From Lithospermum erythrorhizon (taxonomy: Eukaryota; Streptophyta; Magnoliopsida; Boraginales; Boraginaceae): a DNA stretch of 64,000 bases. Below, one piece after another: positions 12,451 through 26,050 of this stretch. The stretch spans positions 1-64,000 of the forward strand of contig JADFUC010000875.1 of assembly GCA_019722365.1 (NCBI GenBank), given 5' to 3'. Under the pieces are notes generated by a model. It saw nothing but the letters and a program-made list of their open reading frames with translations. It ran no database searches and was not told the origin of the DNA. Each line of letters begins with the position of its first letter. The stretch's first letter is position 1. Both the position numbers and the translations under genes were made by a program.

Positions 12451-12973
12451 AAGTAATACGTATCATTTTCTTAAAATAAATCATTAATATCAATTATATA
12501 AGCATATTTTTAACTATGAGGTAATTTGCACCAACTCGTTCAACGAATTTTGGTGCACATTCTATTTTAGTGCCTAGAATAATTTTAGAACACCTTTTTT
12601 TGAATTTTTCAATTGTATTATCTTAGAATTGTACATTTTAATAATGTATATAATTTTTACATTGAATCAATACATATTTAAATTAATGAAGTATTAATAA
12701 ATCTCAGTTCAAATAAAGCATAAGCATCATCTCCAATAGGAGGTATTAAAGAAATCAATAAATCTCTCGCTACATCAAGTTACCGTCACCACTCATTAAA
12801 TGTTCTTACTATCTTTTTAACATTCCACAAGCAGGATATCTCAAAAACCATTTGTCTTTTTTCCTCCATATTAATCACATATACCCCACCAAATTTATAC
12901 ATGTTTTCTCTTATTTGATTTATCATTTGTTAATTTTATAATTAATTAATGTAGACTCAAATAATAAGAATTA

Positions 12974-13231
12974 CTCTTTCTATCACTAAATGATTGTCAC
13001 ATTTTGATTTTAATGAATTAATTTTTTTTAATTTTGAAATCAAATAACTTTTAATGTGTTTTTTATTTTTTTGAAAAAAATATATCAATTTATAGTATTT
13101 TCAACATACTTTACTATTAACTTGATAATTTTAATTTACATCAAAATTTTGGACGTTAATCAAGATTGTAAAGTTTGTTAATCTTTTACCATGAAAAGCC
13201 AAACTCGGCAATCTTTTAGGGATTGATGGAG
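12974..13231. mobile_element. Stowaway-like MITE
   Basis: The left end CTCTTTCTATCACTAAATGA and the reverse complement of the right end (CTCCATCAATCCCTAAAAGA) match imperfectly. Both sides are flanked by the dinucleotide TA (12972-12973, 13232-13233). The CTCC...(A/T)TCCCTAAA terminus and TA duplication fit the Tc1/mariner-derived Stowaway group. The interior is AT-rich and non-coding. Confidence 0.6.
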
Positions 13232-13800
13232 TATTATTTTAATAATTAGTATTTCAATTTTAAATCATTATGATCCATTTATAGTTAAACAATATCAAAA
13301 AATGGGTTGAAAATTGAAAATAATGGAGATAAGGGTGAAAAAAATTTGGTGTCCAAATTAGATAAAGTTGGTCTCCATTTGTAAAGAATAAAAAATGTGA
13401 AACAATGATATAAATTAAATTTTTTTTATTATCAAATTATTCTCAAAAAAATCAATTCAAAACTGAAGATAATTAAAATAAAGTATTGTAATAGGATCAG
13501 ATGTGGACAAGTGGCACCCATCCAATGCACATTAGAAAGCCCACGCACTTTTAGCCATTGAATGAAAGCAACCTAGCCTTCTACTATATTTTTTTTAATT
13601 GCAAATTTTGTGGGGTCCGCTCATTTTTTTGTCAGAATAAATCGAATTTATTTAATAAATCCCATAAAATTCAAGTTGAAGTCCTAGTGGAGCATTTAAT
13701 TGAGAACATCTTCAAATTTATCCTCTATTGGAGGTAGTCTAAGACATCTAACAACTTCATTTTACATCCATAAAAGAATAAACAAATGATCTAGTGCTCG
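13232..13800. other. AT-rich intergenic sequence, no gene seen
   Basis: No open frame with a recognisable domain and no clear repeat structure. Confidence 0.3.
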
Positions 13801-13839
13801 TATGTTGAACATACAATAAATAAACTAAGACACTACATA

Positions 13840-14060
13840 TTATATATCTTCAACAAGTATTGAATGTAGAGGTCATGAGTTCGATTTCTCCTACCAACAC
13901 TTTCTTGGTCGAGCTTGTCACACAGGGCTTGCCTAATGTAGTTTATCTGGCTGGCGTGGTTTGCAAGTCATTGCATCAGCCCGAGGTTTACCAAGTGTGT
14001 ACTCTAAGAATAGCATATGTGAGTCCCCCGATCAATAACAAAACAAGCATTGAATGTTGG
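13840..14060 (+). mobile_element. possible SINE-like retroelement fragment
   Basis: The segment GAGGTCATGAGTTCGATTTC resembles a Pol III box B context (GGTTCGANTCC). It is followed by GGCTTGCCTAATGTAGTTTA and CTGGCTGGCGTGGTTTGCAA, a block I associate with short dispersed plant repeats. No box A or poly(A) end could be placed, so this is tentative. The open frame at 13860-14075 falls inside it and is probably not a gene. Confidence 0.4.
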
Positions 14061-14819
14061 GAAGTGAAGCACTAGGGTCAGCAATCGGCTATGGACATGA
14101 AATCTTAGTGCACATATCATATCTCTGTCATCGATGGAATTTAGATGCTCCTCTACCCTCTCCATAGGTATAGATAATAATCCTAGAAACATGGGTTCCA
14201 TGGTCCACGAGTATATTGGATCCTAACCAAGCTAAGAGCAATTGTACCAGACTCCCTAAATAACCCCTCAACTCTAAAGTAAGATGGGAATTAATAAAAA
14301 TGTAGCGGCCCACTCCACATTTAACGGGACTCGGTCCAACTCTCCAAGCATGTGTCAAAGTTAGGACTCCCTCGAACACTCCCAATATGTTTTCTCCCTC
14401 TTCATTCTATTCTCCCACCATCATAATTTAACCTGACACAATTGTCAATGCACCCCAAATTTATAAACTTGGAAGCATTACCTACAATCTCAAATTTTTT
14501 TAGATTTCTTGAAGGTGGATTCGCTGGAATAAGAATTTCTAGCATTACCTGTAAGCTTCTAATCATTTTGTTGGTCATATTCCCGAGAATCATGCTTTGA
14601 AAAGAGTATGTTGTCAAGTTGTATGTAGTTGTGTTTGAGACTCGAGACTTGTTTTGAGACTCGATTATGCTCTGTGAGAAGGTATTAAGGAAGTTATGTT
14701 TCAAAGTGACACGTTTGTATATGAGAACTAAACAATGAGCTACTGTGGTTCAAGCCTGGCCCATTTAAATAAACGCTGAGCCAATGTTAGACAAGGCTAT
14801 GTCACTTATCCGTTGGAGC

Positions 14820-15094
14820 TGTTAGTTAGTTTGGTTGTTAGGATTTTAGTTAAGGTTCTTGAATAGTGATTCTAATTATTTTAGGATGTTTCTATTCTGT
14901 TGATAGTTATCCAATTCCTTGTAGATATGATTGGTACCTATAAATATGTGATTGTATATTCAATTTCAGCGTAAGCTTTATCAATAAAGATTTATTTATC
15001 CTTTGTTCTCTGATTATTCATATATTGCCATTACTATATTGAAGGTAAATTTTACATCTTTAATGGTGTACATTTTTTGATTTACACATTCTTT
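14820..15094 (+). mobile_element. 5' LTR of a decayed Ty1/copia element
   Basis: It begins TGTTAGTTAGTTTGG, has a TATAAATATG promoter-like box near 14940, and is followed at about 15097 by TGGTATTACGCTGAGG. That resembles a decayed tRNA-Met primer-binding site (usual form TGGTATCAGAGC). Copia coding remnants follow in the right order on the same strand. No 3' LTR is present because the element is cut off at about 18.14 kb, so this LTR rests on position and motifs alone. Confidence 0.5.
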
Positions 15095-15359
15095 GATGGT
15101 ATTACGCTGAGGTCGATTGGATAATACTTCGGCTAATGTGCTTTAGTTAGTTTTCTTATTCTAATCAAATCTTGAAATGGTCAAGGAGAATGTACCATCA
15201 AGGGTTCCCCGAGGGTTCGAAATAAAAACATGATCCTCATTCTCATATCTCGATCATCTCGAGCTTAGTCTGGGTTGCTGATCACACAATTCATCGCATC
15301 TGTAGTGTATAACGATCATAGCTCAAGTAAAGGTGGATAAGGTGGTATTCATCAATAGT

Positions 15360-18140
15360 GAATACAATCGACTTGATGTTGCAGCAGATACTCATAAACA
15401 ATTGATAAAAGTCAATCCAACATTGATTTCATGGATCTTAAATGTACGTCAAAGGACTCGCAAGAGGCTTCTGTGATATGCTGGCGATGTTTTCCTCAAG
15501 TTATAGGAAGAGATCAAGACTGCCTGGGGAGGAATTGCCTGTGCTATATGAGCTCGTGAGAGCTATCTACCGCAGCAAGGAAAGGACTTATTGCGCCTAT
15601 AATAAAGCCGAAAGTGGCTAGCTGAGGAGTTGACGGTTCAGACCGAAACGAGATATGGAAATTATGAGGAAGAAAAGATGATGTTGTTCTTGATTAGGCT
15701 TAATTATGAGTTTGAATCAACAAGAAATCAAATATTGTTATATGATCCATTGCCTAATCTTGCAATGGCTTATGGCATTTATCACAATGCTGAGAAACAA
15801 GGTTACACATTCACAGCAAGAAGTTTGGTGTGTCTGCAATGCAAAGTTAGCCCCTAAGATTTAATCCTAGAAGTGATCAAGTGAGGTCATAGTACCAGAA
15901 TAATAGAGCACAAAACCAATTTCAACAGTATCCTAGACCTCAGAGGATAAGTTTGTGTATAAGTCCTGACACCAGACAAAAGAGGCCATCTCGTGACGTA
16001 TTGTTTTAAGCTCAAGGGATTTCTTTGATCGGGTGGCCCGAATTCAATCGAAGAAACAAAGCTTAATACAGTAAGAAATGAGTACTCCTCTAGAAATCTT
16101 GAATGAGGGAAGGGATGGTTGGCAGAGTGTGATCTCAACTTTGATACATCAAGAGGTTGGGAAAGTTTTAAAAGGGAAGGATGTTGTCGCTTCCTCGAGC
16201 AATCAAGACACAAAGCACCTTACGGCTGATCACTTTGCAGGTAGTATTGTTTCAAAGAGCTATCTTTCTGATATGCATATTATGGAATGTTGGATTATAG
16301 ATAGTGGAGCTTCCACACATATGTGCAACAATTTGTCAAGATTTAGTGTTTGGCATAAGTTAAAGCAAGGTGTTTCAATGAATTTGTCAGATAATACAAC
16401 TAAAGAGATAGAGTATGCTGCGAATATCAATTTACATGGAAATATTGTGCTGAAAAATTATTTATTTGTGCCTTCTTTTAAATATAACTTGTTATCTATA
16501 AATAAGGCATCTGAGACAAATGGTGTTTTGTTCAAATTCTATACTGATTATTGTATGATGTAGGATGTTGAGTCCTCCAAGATTCTACCAATTGCAAAGG
16601 CTGACAAGAGGCTTTATGTGCTGAGTGAGGAGTCTTTTGAATGTTCTTTTATACAAGGATTTGTTTCCAATTGTATTCAAAATAGTAGTGTTTTCAGTTG
16701 TAATGTCAGTACAGGTACCACAGATGCAAAATTATGGCACTCTAGGCTAGGCCATGTCTCTCAGCCAAGACAGTTAAGTCAGTTTAAGCGATCTAGATTT
16801 TAATTTTTCTACAAAACCTTTCTATGTTTGTCCTTTAACTAAACAACAAAGATTAATATTTAATAAAGCTTGTGATCATTCTACTATCTTGTTTGAATTG
16901 GTGCATATTGATCTTTGGGGGCCTTATAAAGTTGCTACTAGGCAGGATACTTTCATACTTTGGTAGAGGATAGTAGTAGGAGCACTTGGACTATGTTGTT
17001 AAGCAGTAAAATACAAGTCTTAAGTGCAGTTAAAAGCTTCTTTAACATGGTTAAGAAGTAATTTAATGTTGATATTAAAAGAATTAGGACAACAATGGGG
17101 AATGATTTGAGTAAATGACTTTCAACATTTTGTGTTCGAAAGCAGTGTTTTACATTTTAAGACATATGCAGGTACCCACAACCGAATGGGTAAGTCAGAG
17201 AGAAAACATCAAAGATTCTGTTAAGGCTGTGCGGCCTTAATGACAGTCAGTTTTGCCATAGAAATTTTGGGGACGCAAAAGATTATTGCAACTTATAATA
17301 TTAACAACAAAGTTTCGCATAGTTTACACTCTGAAATCCCTTATGAATTGTTGTATGGTAGAGCACCTGATATTACTAGTCTGAGGAACTTTGATTGTCT
17401 ATGTTATGCTACAAATACTATGTCTTCTAAACAAAAGTTTGATCTTAGAGCATTTGCGTGTATTTTCTTAGGTTATCCTGTAGATCACAAAGGTTATAAA
17501 TTGTTAGGTCTTAAGAAGAATGAACTTGTAATATCTAGAGATGTTAGGTTTTTTATGAGTCTGTATTCCCTTTTGATCATAACTTTGTTAAGGACCCTTT
17601 AATTTCTACTCAAGAGTATGTTGATGATATTCTAGAATATGATATGCCTAAATCTTATAAAGTGTCTCATGTTCCAAAATATGATATGCCTAAATCTTCT
17701 GAAGTGTCTCATGTTGTTGAAATTACTAGTACAGATAACACTACTAATTGTAAAAGGGAAAGGAAGTTGCCTCAATGGCTGAGTGATAATGAGATTAATG
17801 CAATTAATGCTAAACATACCAACAGTGAGTATAGAAAAGAATATATGTGTTTCTTAACTAACATTAGTATGGAGAATGAGCCTTATTCATATAAGCAAGC
17901 AAAGACACATACTCAATGAATAGAGGCTATGGAAAAGGAGATTCAAGCATAGGAAATCAATGAGACATGGGATGTTGTTGAGTTGCCTGCTGGAAAAAAA
18001 CCAATAAGTTGCAAATTGGCGTAAAAGATCAAGAGAAAGCCAGATGGGAGTGTTGAAAAATACAAGGCAAGACTAGTGGCGAAAGGTTACAACCAAATAG
18101 AGGGCATTGATTACTTTGATAGTTTTTCAGTCTCTACATG
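15360..18140 (+). pseudogene. Ty1/copia gag-pol polyprotein, broken
   Basis: The domains follow copia order. Gag is at 15.5-15.85 kb (EEEKMMLFLIRLNYEFESTR). The aspartic protease, with catalytic WIIDSGASTHMCNN, is at about 16290-16335. A GAG-pre-integrase segment (LWHSRLGHVSQPRQL) is at 16.73 kb. The integrase core is at 16.86-17.55 kb (FELVHIDLWGPYK; later YELLYGRAPDITSLRNFDCL and CIFLGYPVDHKGYKL). The start of RVT_2 is at 17.93-18.13 kb (WDVVELPAGKKPISCKLA, then [20 protein letters not shown]). Stops and frameshifts interrupt gag, the protease-integrase junction, the integrase and the RT. Sequence stops matching after YFDSFSVST, so most of RT and all of RNase H are missing. This is a dead, truncated copy. 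Confidence 0.9.
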
Positions 18141-18144
18141 AGAC

Positions 18145-19010
18145 TCACCCGTATCCACAACCTCGGTACATATCCCACCACTCAAAGAGGAAGACACTTC
18201 CACTGTGCTAATTCGACTACAAATATGGGTTAGTGACAGGTAAAAAAGCATGTTAAAATATACGAGCGTAGCATCCGCACTACGGACCGAGACGCCTCAT
18301 GCAGATGTTGCCAGAGAACCAAATCCTTCTAAACGGACACCCCTGGCATGCTTGGGATCTCTATCCTCCAAAATGATGACTGGAGAAGCCTTCCTCTTCA
18401 GACCCAAACTAGGGCGGACGAGTAAACCCTTACCCCTACCAGGACACAGCGAGTAAGCAGCCGAGCATTACCACCGAGTGACACATTGTCGCTGCTTGAT
18501 AACTTCCGGATCGACTGGTAGACTCTTTAAAGGCATGGAATCGAACCCTCTAGCCTACATGAAATATCATGCAAATCCTCTAGAGCCTAAGGCCAGCCAT
18601 GAAATCCACAGTCGCCCTGATCTCATTATTAACTCTTGGGATGGAGGGAGCAAAGCCGAGCTGACGAGAGAAACGATGAGGGTAATACACCTCCACAACA
18701 AACTGGTCCCCGAAACAATAGCCCAACATGTTAGTACGTGAGCTCAAGAAGAAAGTAATATCTTCATAAGACCGAGGCTTGTGATTAAAGAAAACGAAAG
18801 AAGTCGACCAAAGAGGTTTCGGGGAAGTCCAACCAGTTATCCAAACGACTTCGAGCTTCTACCACGCTATTGCAAGGTCTACTCCTTGATAGCCATATGA
18901 GGACCTACTAACTGGTCGTGATGCCCGAAGTTAGTATGCGTATTTGAGTACCCATCCAACCAAAAAGATAAAGGAAGGGAAACAATAAGCGGTACTGGTT
19001 ACAGGCTAAA
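18145..19010. other. unassigned retrotransposon-like sequence
   Basis: It lies after the copia break. Open frames at 18250-18456 and 18478-18741 have no domain I recognise. Style and base composition resemble the decayed gypsy stretches at 1-3 kb and 21.5-23 kb. No gene can be supported. Confidence 0.3.
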
Positions 19011-19129
19011 ATGACAACGTATAGCCCCTTATATAGTGTTAGCCAAAGGTTAAAATCAATAGCTATTGGTTTTATTTATGCCCATATCGCGACAATTGTT
19101 GTAACACCATTTACTAGTTCGCTGAATAT

Positions 19130-19960
19130 GATTACAATAAATGGAACATTTAATCATAGCTATTGTAATTACTATTCGGTTCTCACGATAATACCGGGAT
19201 TATGCCGGATGGCTAGATCCCATGCATAATCGTTATAATAATAATAATGGTCAACTATATTATTATACGGCCGCTATTATCTGAGCCTGGGCGTCACACA
19301 CATACAATTGAATTATTTCATGTATGAAATTAAACCGCATTTGCTAAATTGAGAGTCGATTATAATCAATATTTCACCGGGGAATTTTACATCGAGCACA
19401 TAAAATATAAATTGGATAAATCCGAATAAATTAATTACTCAATTAATTTAATTCTATAGTTAGTTGAGCTCATTAGTAACTTGTTATTTACTAATAATAA
19501 CTTATTAGTGTTTAATTTACCTAACGGTTTAATTAAATTAAACGAGTCGGCTCATTAAACTATTCGATTGGCTTTTAGGTTTAATGTGGTGCTCCATATA
19601 TAAAGGGTTTTTATGAGAATTTCATGAGTGATTTTTCCACACGAAAACCCTAGCCCCCAAAAGCATTTTCTGCCTCCTCCTCGATTTGTCGAATGGTTTC
19701 AAAGCAAGAATGAAATTTCTTGCTTTGATTTCATCATCCAATTCAATCCAGTTCTGTGAAGACGCTAAGTGTCGTGGATTCAACCCCTCTCGCGCGACTC
19801 AACCAGAGGCACTATAATCGAGCGCTTCAAGGATCGATTATCGATGGTGCCCACTCCAAGATTCGTAAGTTTTTCATTGTTAATTTAGTTCATATAGATA
19901 ATCACCTAATAGATCTTTGTATGAATATATGTTTAATTAAAGTTTTAAATCGCTATACAT
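19130..19960 (+). repeat. LTR-like repeat, plus-oriented copy
   Basis: The segment matches the reverse complement of 20.3-21.24 kb: CGTTATAATAATAATAATGG, TTTCATGTATGA(A/G)A, GATTATAATC, GTTAGTTGAGCT, AAATTAAACGAG and TTAGGTTT occur in the same order. It contains a TATATAAAG promoter-like box near 19599. The look is that of a copia-type LTR of the SIRE/Angela kind, but no TG...CA borders were found, so the class is inferred. Confidence 0.6.
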
Positions 19961-20269
19961 ATATTTTTCTAACAAAGGTATCGAGTCAAATTAGTTTTCA
20001 TATGACTAAATATATTTAATTGAATATATATGAATATATGTTTAATTAAATTTTCATGTATATATATATTTATTGATTTGAATGTATATATGATGATGTA
20101 TGAATTTTATGCCATGATTTTATTTTATAAATGTGTTCATATATTCAAGTACATCAAAATTGCATATTTTGGTGTTTTGATATTTAGTATAATTGTTGGC
20201 TGTTTTTTTTAAAGGGTTTACAACATTTTAATTAGTTAATTAAATGTTAATTGTAATTGAATGGCTTAA

Positions 20270-21245
20270 ACTCCTAGCACCAATGTACTGGTACGACATA
20301 TCTATAGGTTGATTCACTCCAAGAGTTGATCCAATCAGTAATAAGAACGAGGCCGTCAGTAGAAGACAATGCTAATCGTAATGGAAAAATTATGCATATT
20401 TCGAATAAAACTTTAAACAAATAGCATACTAGGATCAATTTAATTCTTATAATCATCAGATCTAAAAATATATTACAATATATTAATATCAGAAACTTAC
20501 AAAGTGGAGCCGGGACAATAAATCACCAATTCTTTTCTCACTTAAACCTCCTTTTGAATTCCAATTTGTATAAGACTATAATAATGCCCAGCTTGATTCC
20601 CACTGGAGGGATTGAATCCTATATTTGACTATGCTAGAACACACGAGGAACTGGATGAAAGAATCAAATAAAAAATTGTAATTCTTGAACTTGATAAGTT
20701 CGGCAATCTCACAAAGGGGAGGGGGCGAAAGTTTGAGTTGGATAATTTGGTTTTTGCATAAAAAAAACCTAATACATCCCTCCTTTAAATAGCCTCTCAC
20801 TAAAAAACCTAAAGGTCCAACCGAATAGTTAATGATCTGGCTCGTTTAATTTAAACTAACTCGTTAAGTAAAATGTAATTAACAAGCTCAACTAACAATG
20901 TAATTAATTAAACTATCGAGTTAATTAATTCGAGTTCATCCAATTAATATTTTACATTATCAATAAACATCAGAATTTTATTGGATTATAATCAATTTCT
21001 CAATTTACTAAATATAGTTTAATTCTCATACATGAAATATATCCAACATCACCAGAGTGTGTGACCTTTCCGGCTCGATAATAGCAAATGCATAACAATA
21101 TAATTGACCATTATTATTATTATAACGATTATACGGCATCTAAGAATCCGGGCATAATTTCTGTGATTATCATAATCCGACTAGTAATTACAATTACTAT
21201 TATCAACACTTAGTTTTAGTAATCACATTTAACTAAATCCAAGAA
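20270..21245 (-). repeat. LTR-like repeat, minus-oriented copy
   Basis: This is the inverted partner of the repeat at 19.13-19.96 kb. The best match is 20.77-21.24 kb against 19.13-19.60 kb; beyond that similarity fades. On the minus strand it contains TGTTGGATATATTTCATGTA, a plausible LTR-type start. The two copies lie about 1.2 kb apart (inner ends of the strong match), facing each other. Confidence 0.6.
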
Positions 21246-21513
21246 CGAATCATACAACAATCATTTGAATCAAGATAATTATCAAAACCCATATTCCATT
21301 GATTTCCAACAAACCGATGGTAACCTCTAAGGAGAAAGGCACACGATTCTCGGGTATTCCTGCCTTTATTGGGGAAGAGCCTGACAAACACTCAGCCAAA
21401 GGAACCACCTCATCGAAAATCCGCCTCGACAGCAAACCTCCCAAATTTTATATACAAGTCCCACGAGACAAAGAAAGCTCGCCAACACCGGGTCAAGCAG
21501 TTATTCGTATGAC

Positions 21514-24500
21514 CTAACACTCAATCGCCTTCATCAAGTGAACTGAAATCATATACATAAAGGGAAGCCTGAATCGCCTTCTCCAAATGGGCCATGGAAA
21601 GTACGGAAGAACACCTGCTAAGAACATCCTCCGCCCATTCCCAATAACCAGGGGTATACCCGAAAGTCCCAGGAATCTTGATCGACGATCCTGTAAAGTC
21701 GCTTCTACCAAATGAACTTCATCCTTCAAATACCGCAGGCTACGAGGAGTTTCAGGGTCAGGATTACCACGAGAAGTGAGGCAATAACAAGACCCACTAG
21801 CATAAGGGGACCAATCCATATGGCCTCCCACCTCACTATCAGGAACCGAATCTCAATCAATGCTCATCCCTTTGTATAAAGAAGCATGCACAAGAAGAAT
21901 GGTAGTATCTTTATTATCCCTCGTGTCAATACGGCAGTACCCCAAAACGCCAAGAGTAAAGAATGAGCAAATCAATTACCTCAAAAGAAAAGCTAAACAC
22001 GAACCTTAGGCATGATAAAAAAGCATAAAGTCATAAGAGCTACACTGCGATACAAAGTGGATGGAAGTCCTAGCACAGACCACACATACCTCTGTGATAA
22101 GTGGTAAAGGTACCGAAAAACTGGATCCGTATGCCTCTATGAGAGCTTGATCCTGTTATTACACGGTACGTTATCTAGAAGTTCGACATCTCCGCCTAAG
22201 TCCAACATAGTATAAATCATGATCCCTCAAGAGTACGCGATCCATGAGAAGGGACAATATGATTTAAAACTAAGTTGTCTAGGACTAGAAGTCATACACT
22301 ATCCAGTAGCAACAACCGGGCTATGGATACTCCGTGAGATTTAAGTCAATCATAAGCTAGCTAATTCGAGATCCTAGTCACAATAATCGCATTCCATCAA
22401 GCAAGATTGTACGGTCGTTTGTACAAATGTAGGCAGAACAACCATAGCGAGCTTTCTAATGAGATACTACTCACACGGCTATCCCCGGCTCACGATCGTG
22501 GCCACAAGAAAAGAACTCATGCACGGGGGTTACAAGAAAAGTTAAGAATGAAATAGACTTGCACTTTCTCCCATGTCTAACTCAAGATCATGTTAAAACA
22601 AAAGAACAAGTGAGAATGGGATAAGGGATGAACATGGATGCTAAAAAAATCCTAATTAAAGGAACTTCAATGCAAATAAAACAAAGCCATTCAAGGGAGA
22701 TGTATTTCAATATACCCATTACGCCTTGGTATGATACTCCATGAATTGGAGACATCCAAGAGCAAACCACGTCCCTCAAACTCAAACAACCTGGCAAAAA
22801 TAAAACAAGCATCGAAGACAAATAAAGGGTGCTACTGCCCCCGAAGGGATTTCAGCATAGTAGGCTAACACACAAAATCTTTAGCCCTACAATGCATAAA
22901 AGAAAACTCAAAGACCTTCGTAGCTGATCATCGTGAATTCCAATAAACGAGCAGATAGATTTTAAAGTTCTACGTCAAGAATCGTGGTTTTCTCGGCCAA
23001 GCATATCATGATTGATTCGGCGTAGCGTCTAGACGATCCACGAAGAGACGAATGCCAAAATTTCTACCTCTTCGATACCTTAGATTTGATACGTGGATCG
23101 TTCTGAACGGATAAACGAGGCATTCGCATTCGCAATCGCAACTTTAATACAAGGTACTAAAAAAACGAGGCAGCTATGAAAAACATATTACGGAGCCTAT
23201 CTACGAATTTTCAAAAATTAAGGGAATATTTTGGGATACTCTACATTCATAGGAGAATCACTCACTTGGATTTCATGATATTCCGATAAGTAACGAAGCA
23301 GGAAAAATTCACAAAGTTCAAAACAGTGTGTTGGAAATTTCAGCAACAAATTTAAATCATACAATGCTCAATTTCATGATTATTCTTGAGTATTAACATG
23401 GAATTAAATCATATTATGGCATCATTAAGCTACATTCTACGACATGAACACATAATGAGAAGGATAAGAAGGTTTACTTAATAAAAGAAGCTTCAAAATC
23501 CAAATCAAGAATGTCACCAACTTTGAGATACTACACAAAAAGAAACCAAAATTATGACACAAATAGTTTAAGATAAGTAAGAAAGCTATTAAAAAGACAA
23601 AAAAATTATCCTTCTCATCCATCGACGCCGAAATTCAAGAGGGGCCAAGAAGTTGTCTCCAATTTGGTGAAAATCCTTATATGTATTGTAAAGTGGTGAA
23701 AGATTATGGAAATAAAGAAACTTGGTCACCAAGTAAAGCACAAATTGCCAAAAAAAAATCAATTCTCATACAAATACATGGGAAATTTCGGTCACTACCC
23801 TACCAAATAAGGGTGTCCGAAATTTTCATGTAGCTCGGAAGTTCATGTTGGCTTCCTAATCTCACTTTATTACCTTAGAAGGATGATGCTAGCGGTAATA
23901 GAACAAAATGGAATACAGAATCAAAGAACTCCGATGTTACCATAAAAGCAAAATGTCACCTCCTCACCCTTGTGATGGTTTGACTAAATACTAGTGTGTC
24001 GGGTCCGAGGTTTGTTTTTTACTCGGATAAAATCTTCGTTTCGCTATGCAAAAATCCAAATAAATGCCCGCAAAATTCCGAAAAATTCGAAAAAATTCCA
24101 AAAAATATGAAAATGATTTTAGAGCCATAGGAGGTCAAAATTAATTAGCCATAAAATTAACATGACTTAAATTCATGTTAAGACTATCCCGAATTAATTT
24201 TCAACATATCCTTAAAGGATTTGAAGATTAATTTTGAAAACACATGAAGTTAATTCTAAATCCACATGAGATTAGAGCTAACTTCATTAAGTATTCGCCA
24301 TGACTTAAATTCATGTCGACTAGAATTAAATTCCCAATATATGGAATATATTTCTAGAAATGAAACTAATGCCAGATTTTCGATTAATCTGAGCTTAATT
24401 ATCGCATGACAATAAATGCAAGTTCAGTGTAGTACAACGTGGTACCAAATTAATGCTGCATTAAAGATTGCCTCGAAATGAACTCCCGACACTTACCAAG

Positions 24501-24529
24501 TACGTGTCCCGGGGCCTCAAGGAGGCCTT
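21514..24529 (+). mobile_element. degenerate gypsy internal 3' region (second copy)
   Basis: Mostly non-coding. The end (24.16-24.53 kb) shares GACTTAAATTCATG and CCGACACTTAC with the region before the LTR at 3.58 kb, followed by a degenerate polypurine tract (GGGGCCTCAAGGAGGCC). A 105-codon minus-strand frame (21831-21514) contains PETPRSLRYLKDEVHLVEAT but I do not recognise a domain. The remainder has no supportable gene. Confidence 0.45.
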
Positions 24530-26050
24530 TGTGCATAAATGAAAATTAATTAATTAATTTTAATTAATTAGATTCTTTTAATCTGTGAAATCAATTAAAT
24601 AAAAAGTGATCGAACGAGTTAACTTGGCGATTAGGGCTTCGACTCAAAATCCAATAAAAACCGAACACGTGCTAAAATAGTAAGGGTTCCCGGGAATTAA
24701 GCCCCTGACATTAATCGAAGTCGAAATTAGGATTTTATACATTAATTAACCCTAAAATTCAATTCAAACGAGGGTTCCCGAGAAAATAGCCTCTCGAATT
24801 AAATGTCAATTAAAATTAGGGCTACAAATATTTCGACTATTTGGCCTAAAAAGAAGTCTTAAATTTCGCTTAAAATAAATACTCTGTAAAGAATCTTTTA
24901 AAGTCGGGCATCAAGAGAGTCGGGGATATGCAACGCTAAGCTAATCTAAAAAAAAAGAACTGAACGCTCCCCGCTCATGATAATAGGCGCCCCATATGCT
25001 TGAGTAGGACAAAGTACTCCCATAAAATTCGACTCACCAAATCTCGCTTCAAAAATTCAACTAAAAAATCAAAAAACTTGATAATCATGGATCAACCAAT
25101 CAGAAGAGAGCCCGAAAGCCTATATAAACCCCCCTTCGTTCGAAATTTTATCCTAAAATATAACAAAAACTTCCGTGAGAATTTAGCATGTTAAATCTCT
25201 ATTTTCATAGAATTCAAGATTGAGAATTTAGCGTAAGAACAACTCTATTTCTTCATAGAAATTCAAGATTGTCGCTTTTCTCGCGAAAACACCATCATCA
25301 AAAAAAAAAAACACATAAATCTTTAACCTATAAAACCAAATGGATGCCTAAATTAAAGAATGAAAAAGAACACACCTTCAACTCCATCACCAAAAATTCT
25401 TCATCTCCATCACCAAAATAGGCGCCTAAAAACAAAAATTCTTCATCTCCATCAACATCAACAAAATTTCCCCTGTGATCAAACCTCAAAAATCACTTCT
25501 AACTGATCACTCAAATCTCATAAATTAAATCACAGATTAAGGTTCAAAAAACCTCTATAATAAATCATATGCAAAATATAAGCCGTGATAGCCCTTTCTA
25601 TTTATATTAGAAAACACGAAGTAAACCTGCTAAAATATCCTCGACAAAGAATAATCAATATATCCACACAGATAACACAAGAACTATTAGCATCTCGACC
25701 CGCCCAATAGACAAAGATCAAGCCGAAGCAAAGCACTCTAACTACATGTAAGAAGCTAGCCAAATCAAGTCTAAATTTCACGACTCAAGTCTAAAAGACA
25801 AACATCAAGATCGAAAGACATACGAATATACGGCTGCCATGCCTCCGACCTGACCATATTCAATTGACCATATTCAAGTCAAAGATTGCTCTCAAGCACT
25901 GCTCTCTCTATTCCTGTCCCAATCTAAGACTCCTATCCTGCCTCGCATCTCAAATCGAAATATAAAATCCAACCAACTCGCATCACATACGATCGAAGAC
26001 AAATCCGTACCCACAAATAAATGCCCAAATCAAGACTTCAAATTCAAAAC
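24530..26050 (+). mobile_element. gypsy LTR-like repeat with TATA box
   Basis: It starts TGTGCATAAATGAAAATTAA straight after the polypurine-like tract, parallel to the LTR start at 3583. A TATATAAACC box lies at 25121-25130, a plausible U3 promoter. The sequence after it (25.2-25.5 kb) has a short internal duplication around CATAGAAATTCAAGATTG and repeated CTTCATCTCCATCA. The right end is not defined. Confidence 0.5.

Noticed and set aside
15887..16213. 108-codon minus-strand frame
   Set aside because: It lies antisense to the copia gag-protease region and has no domain.
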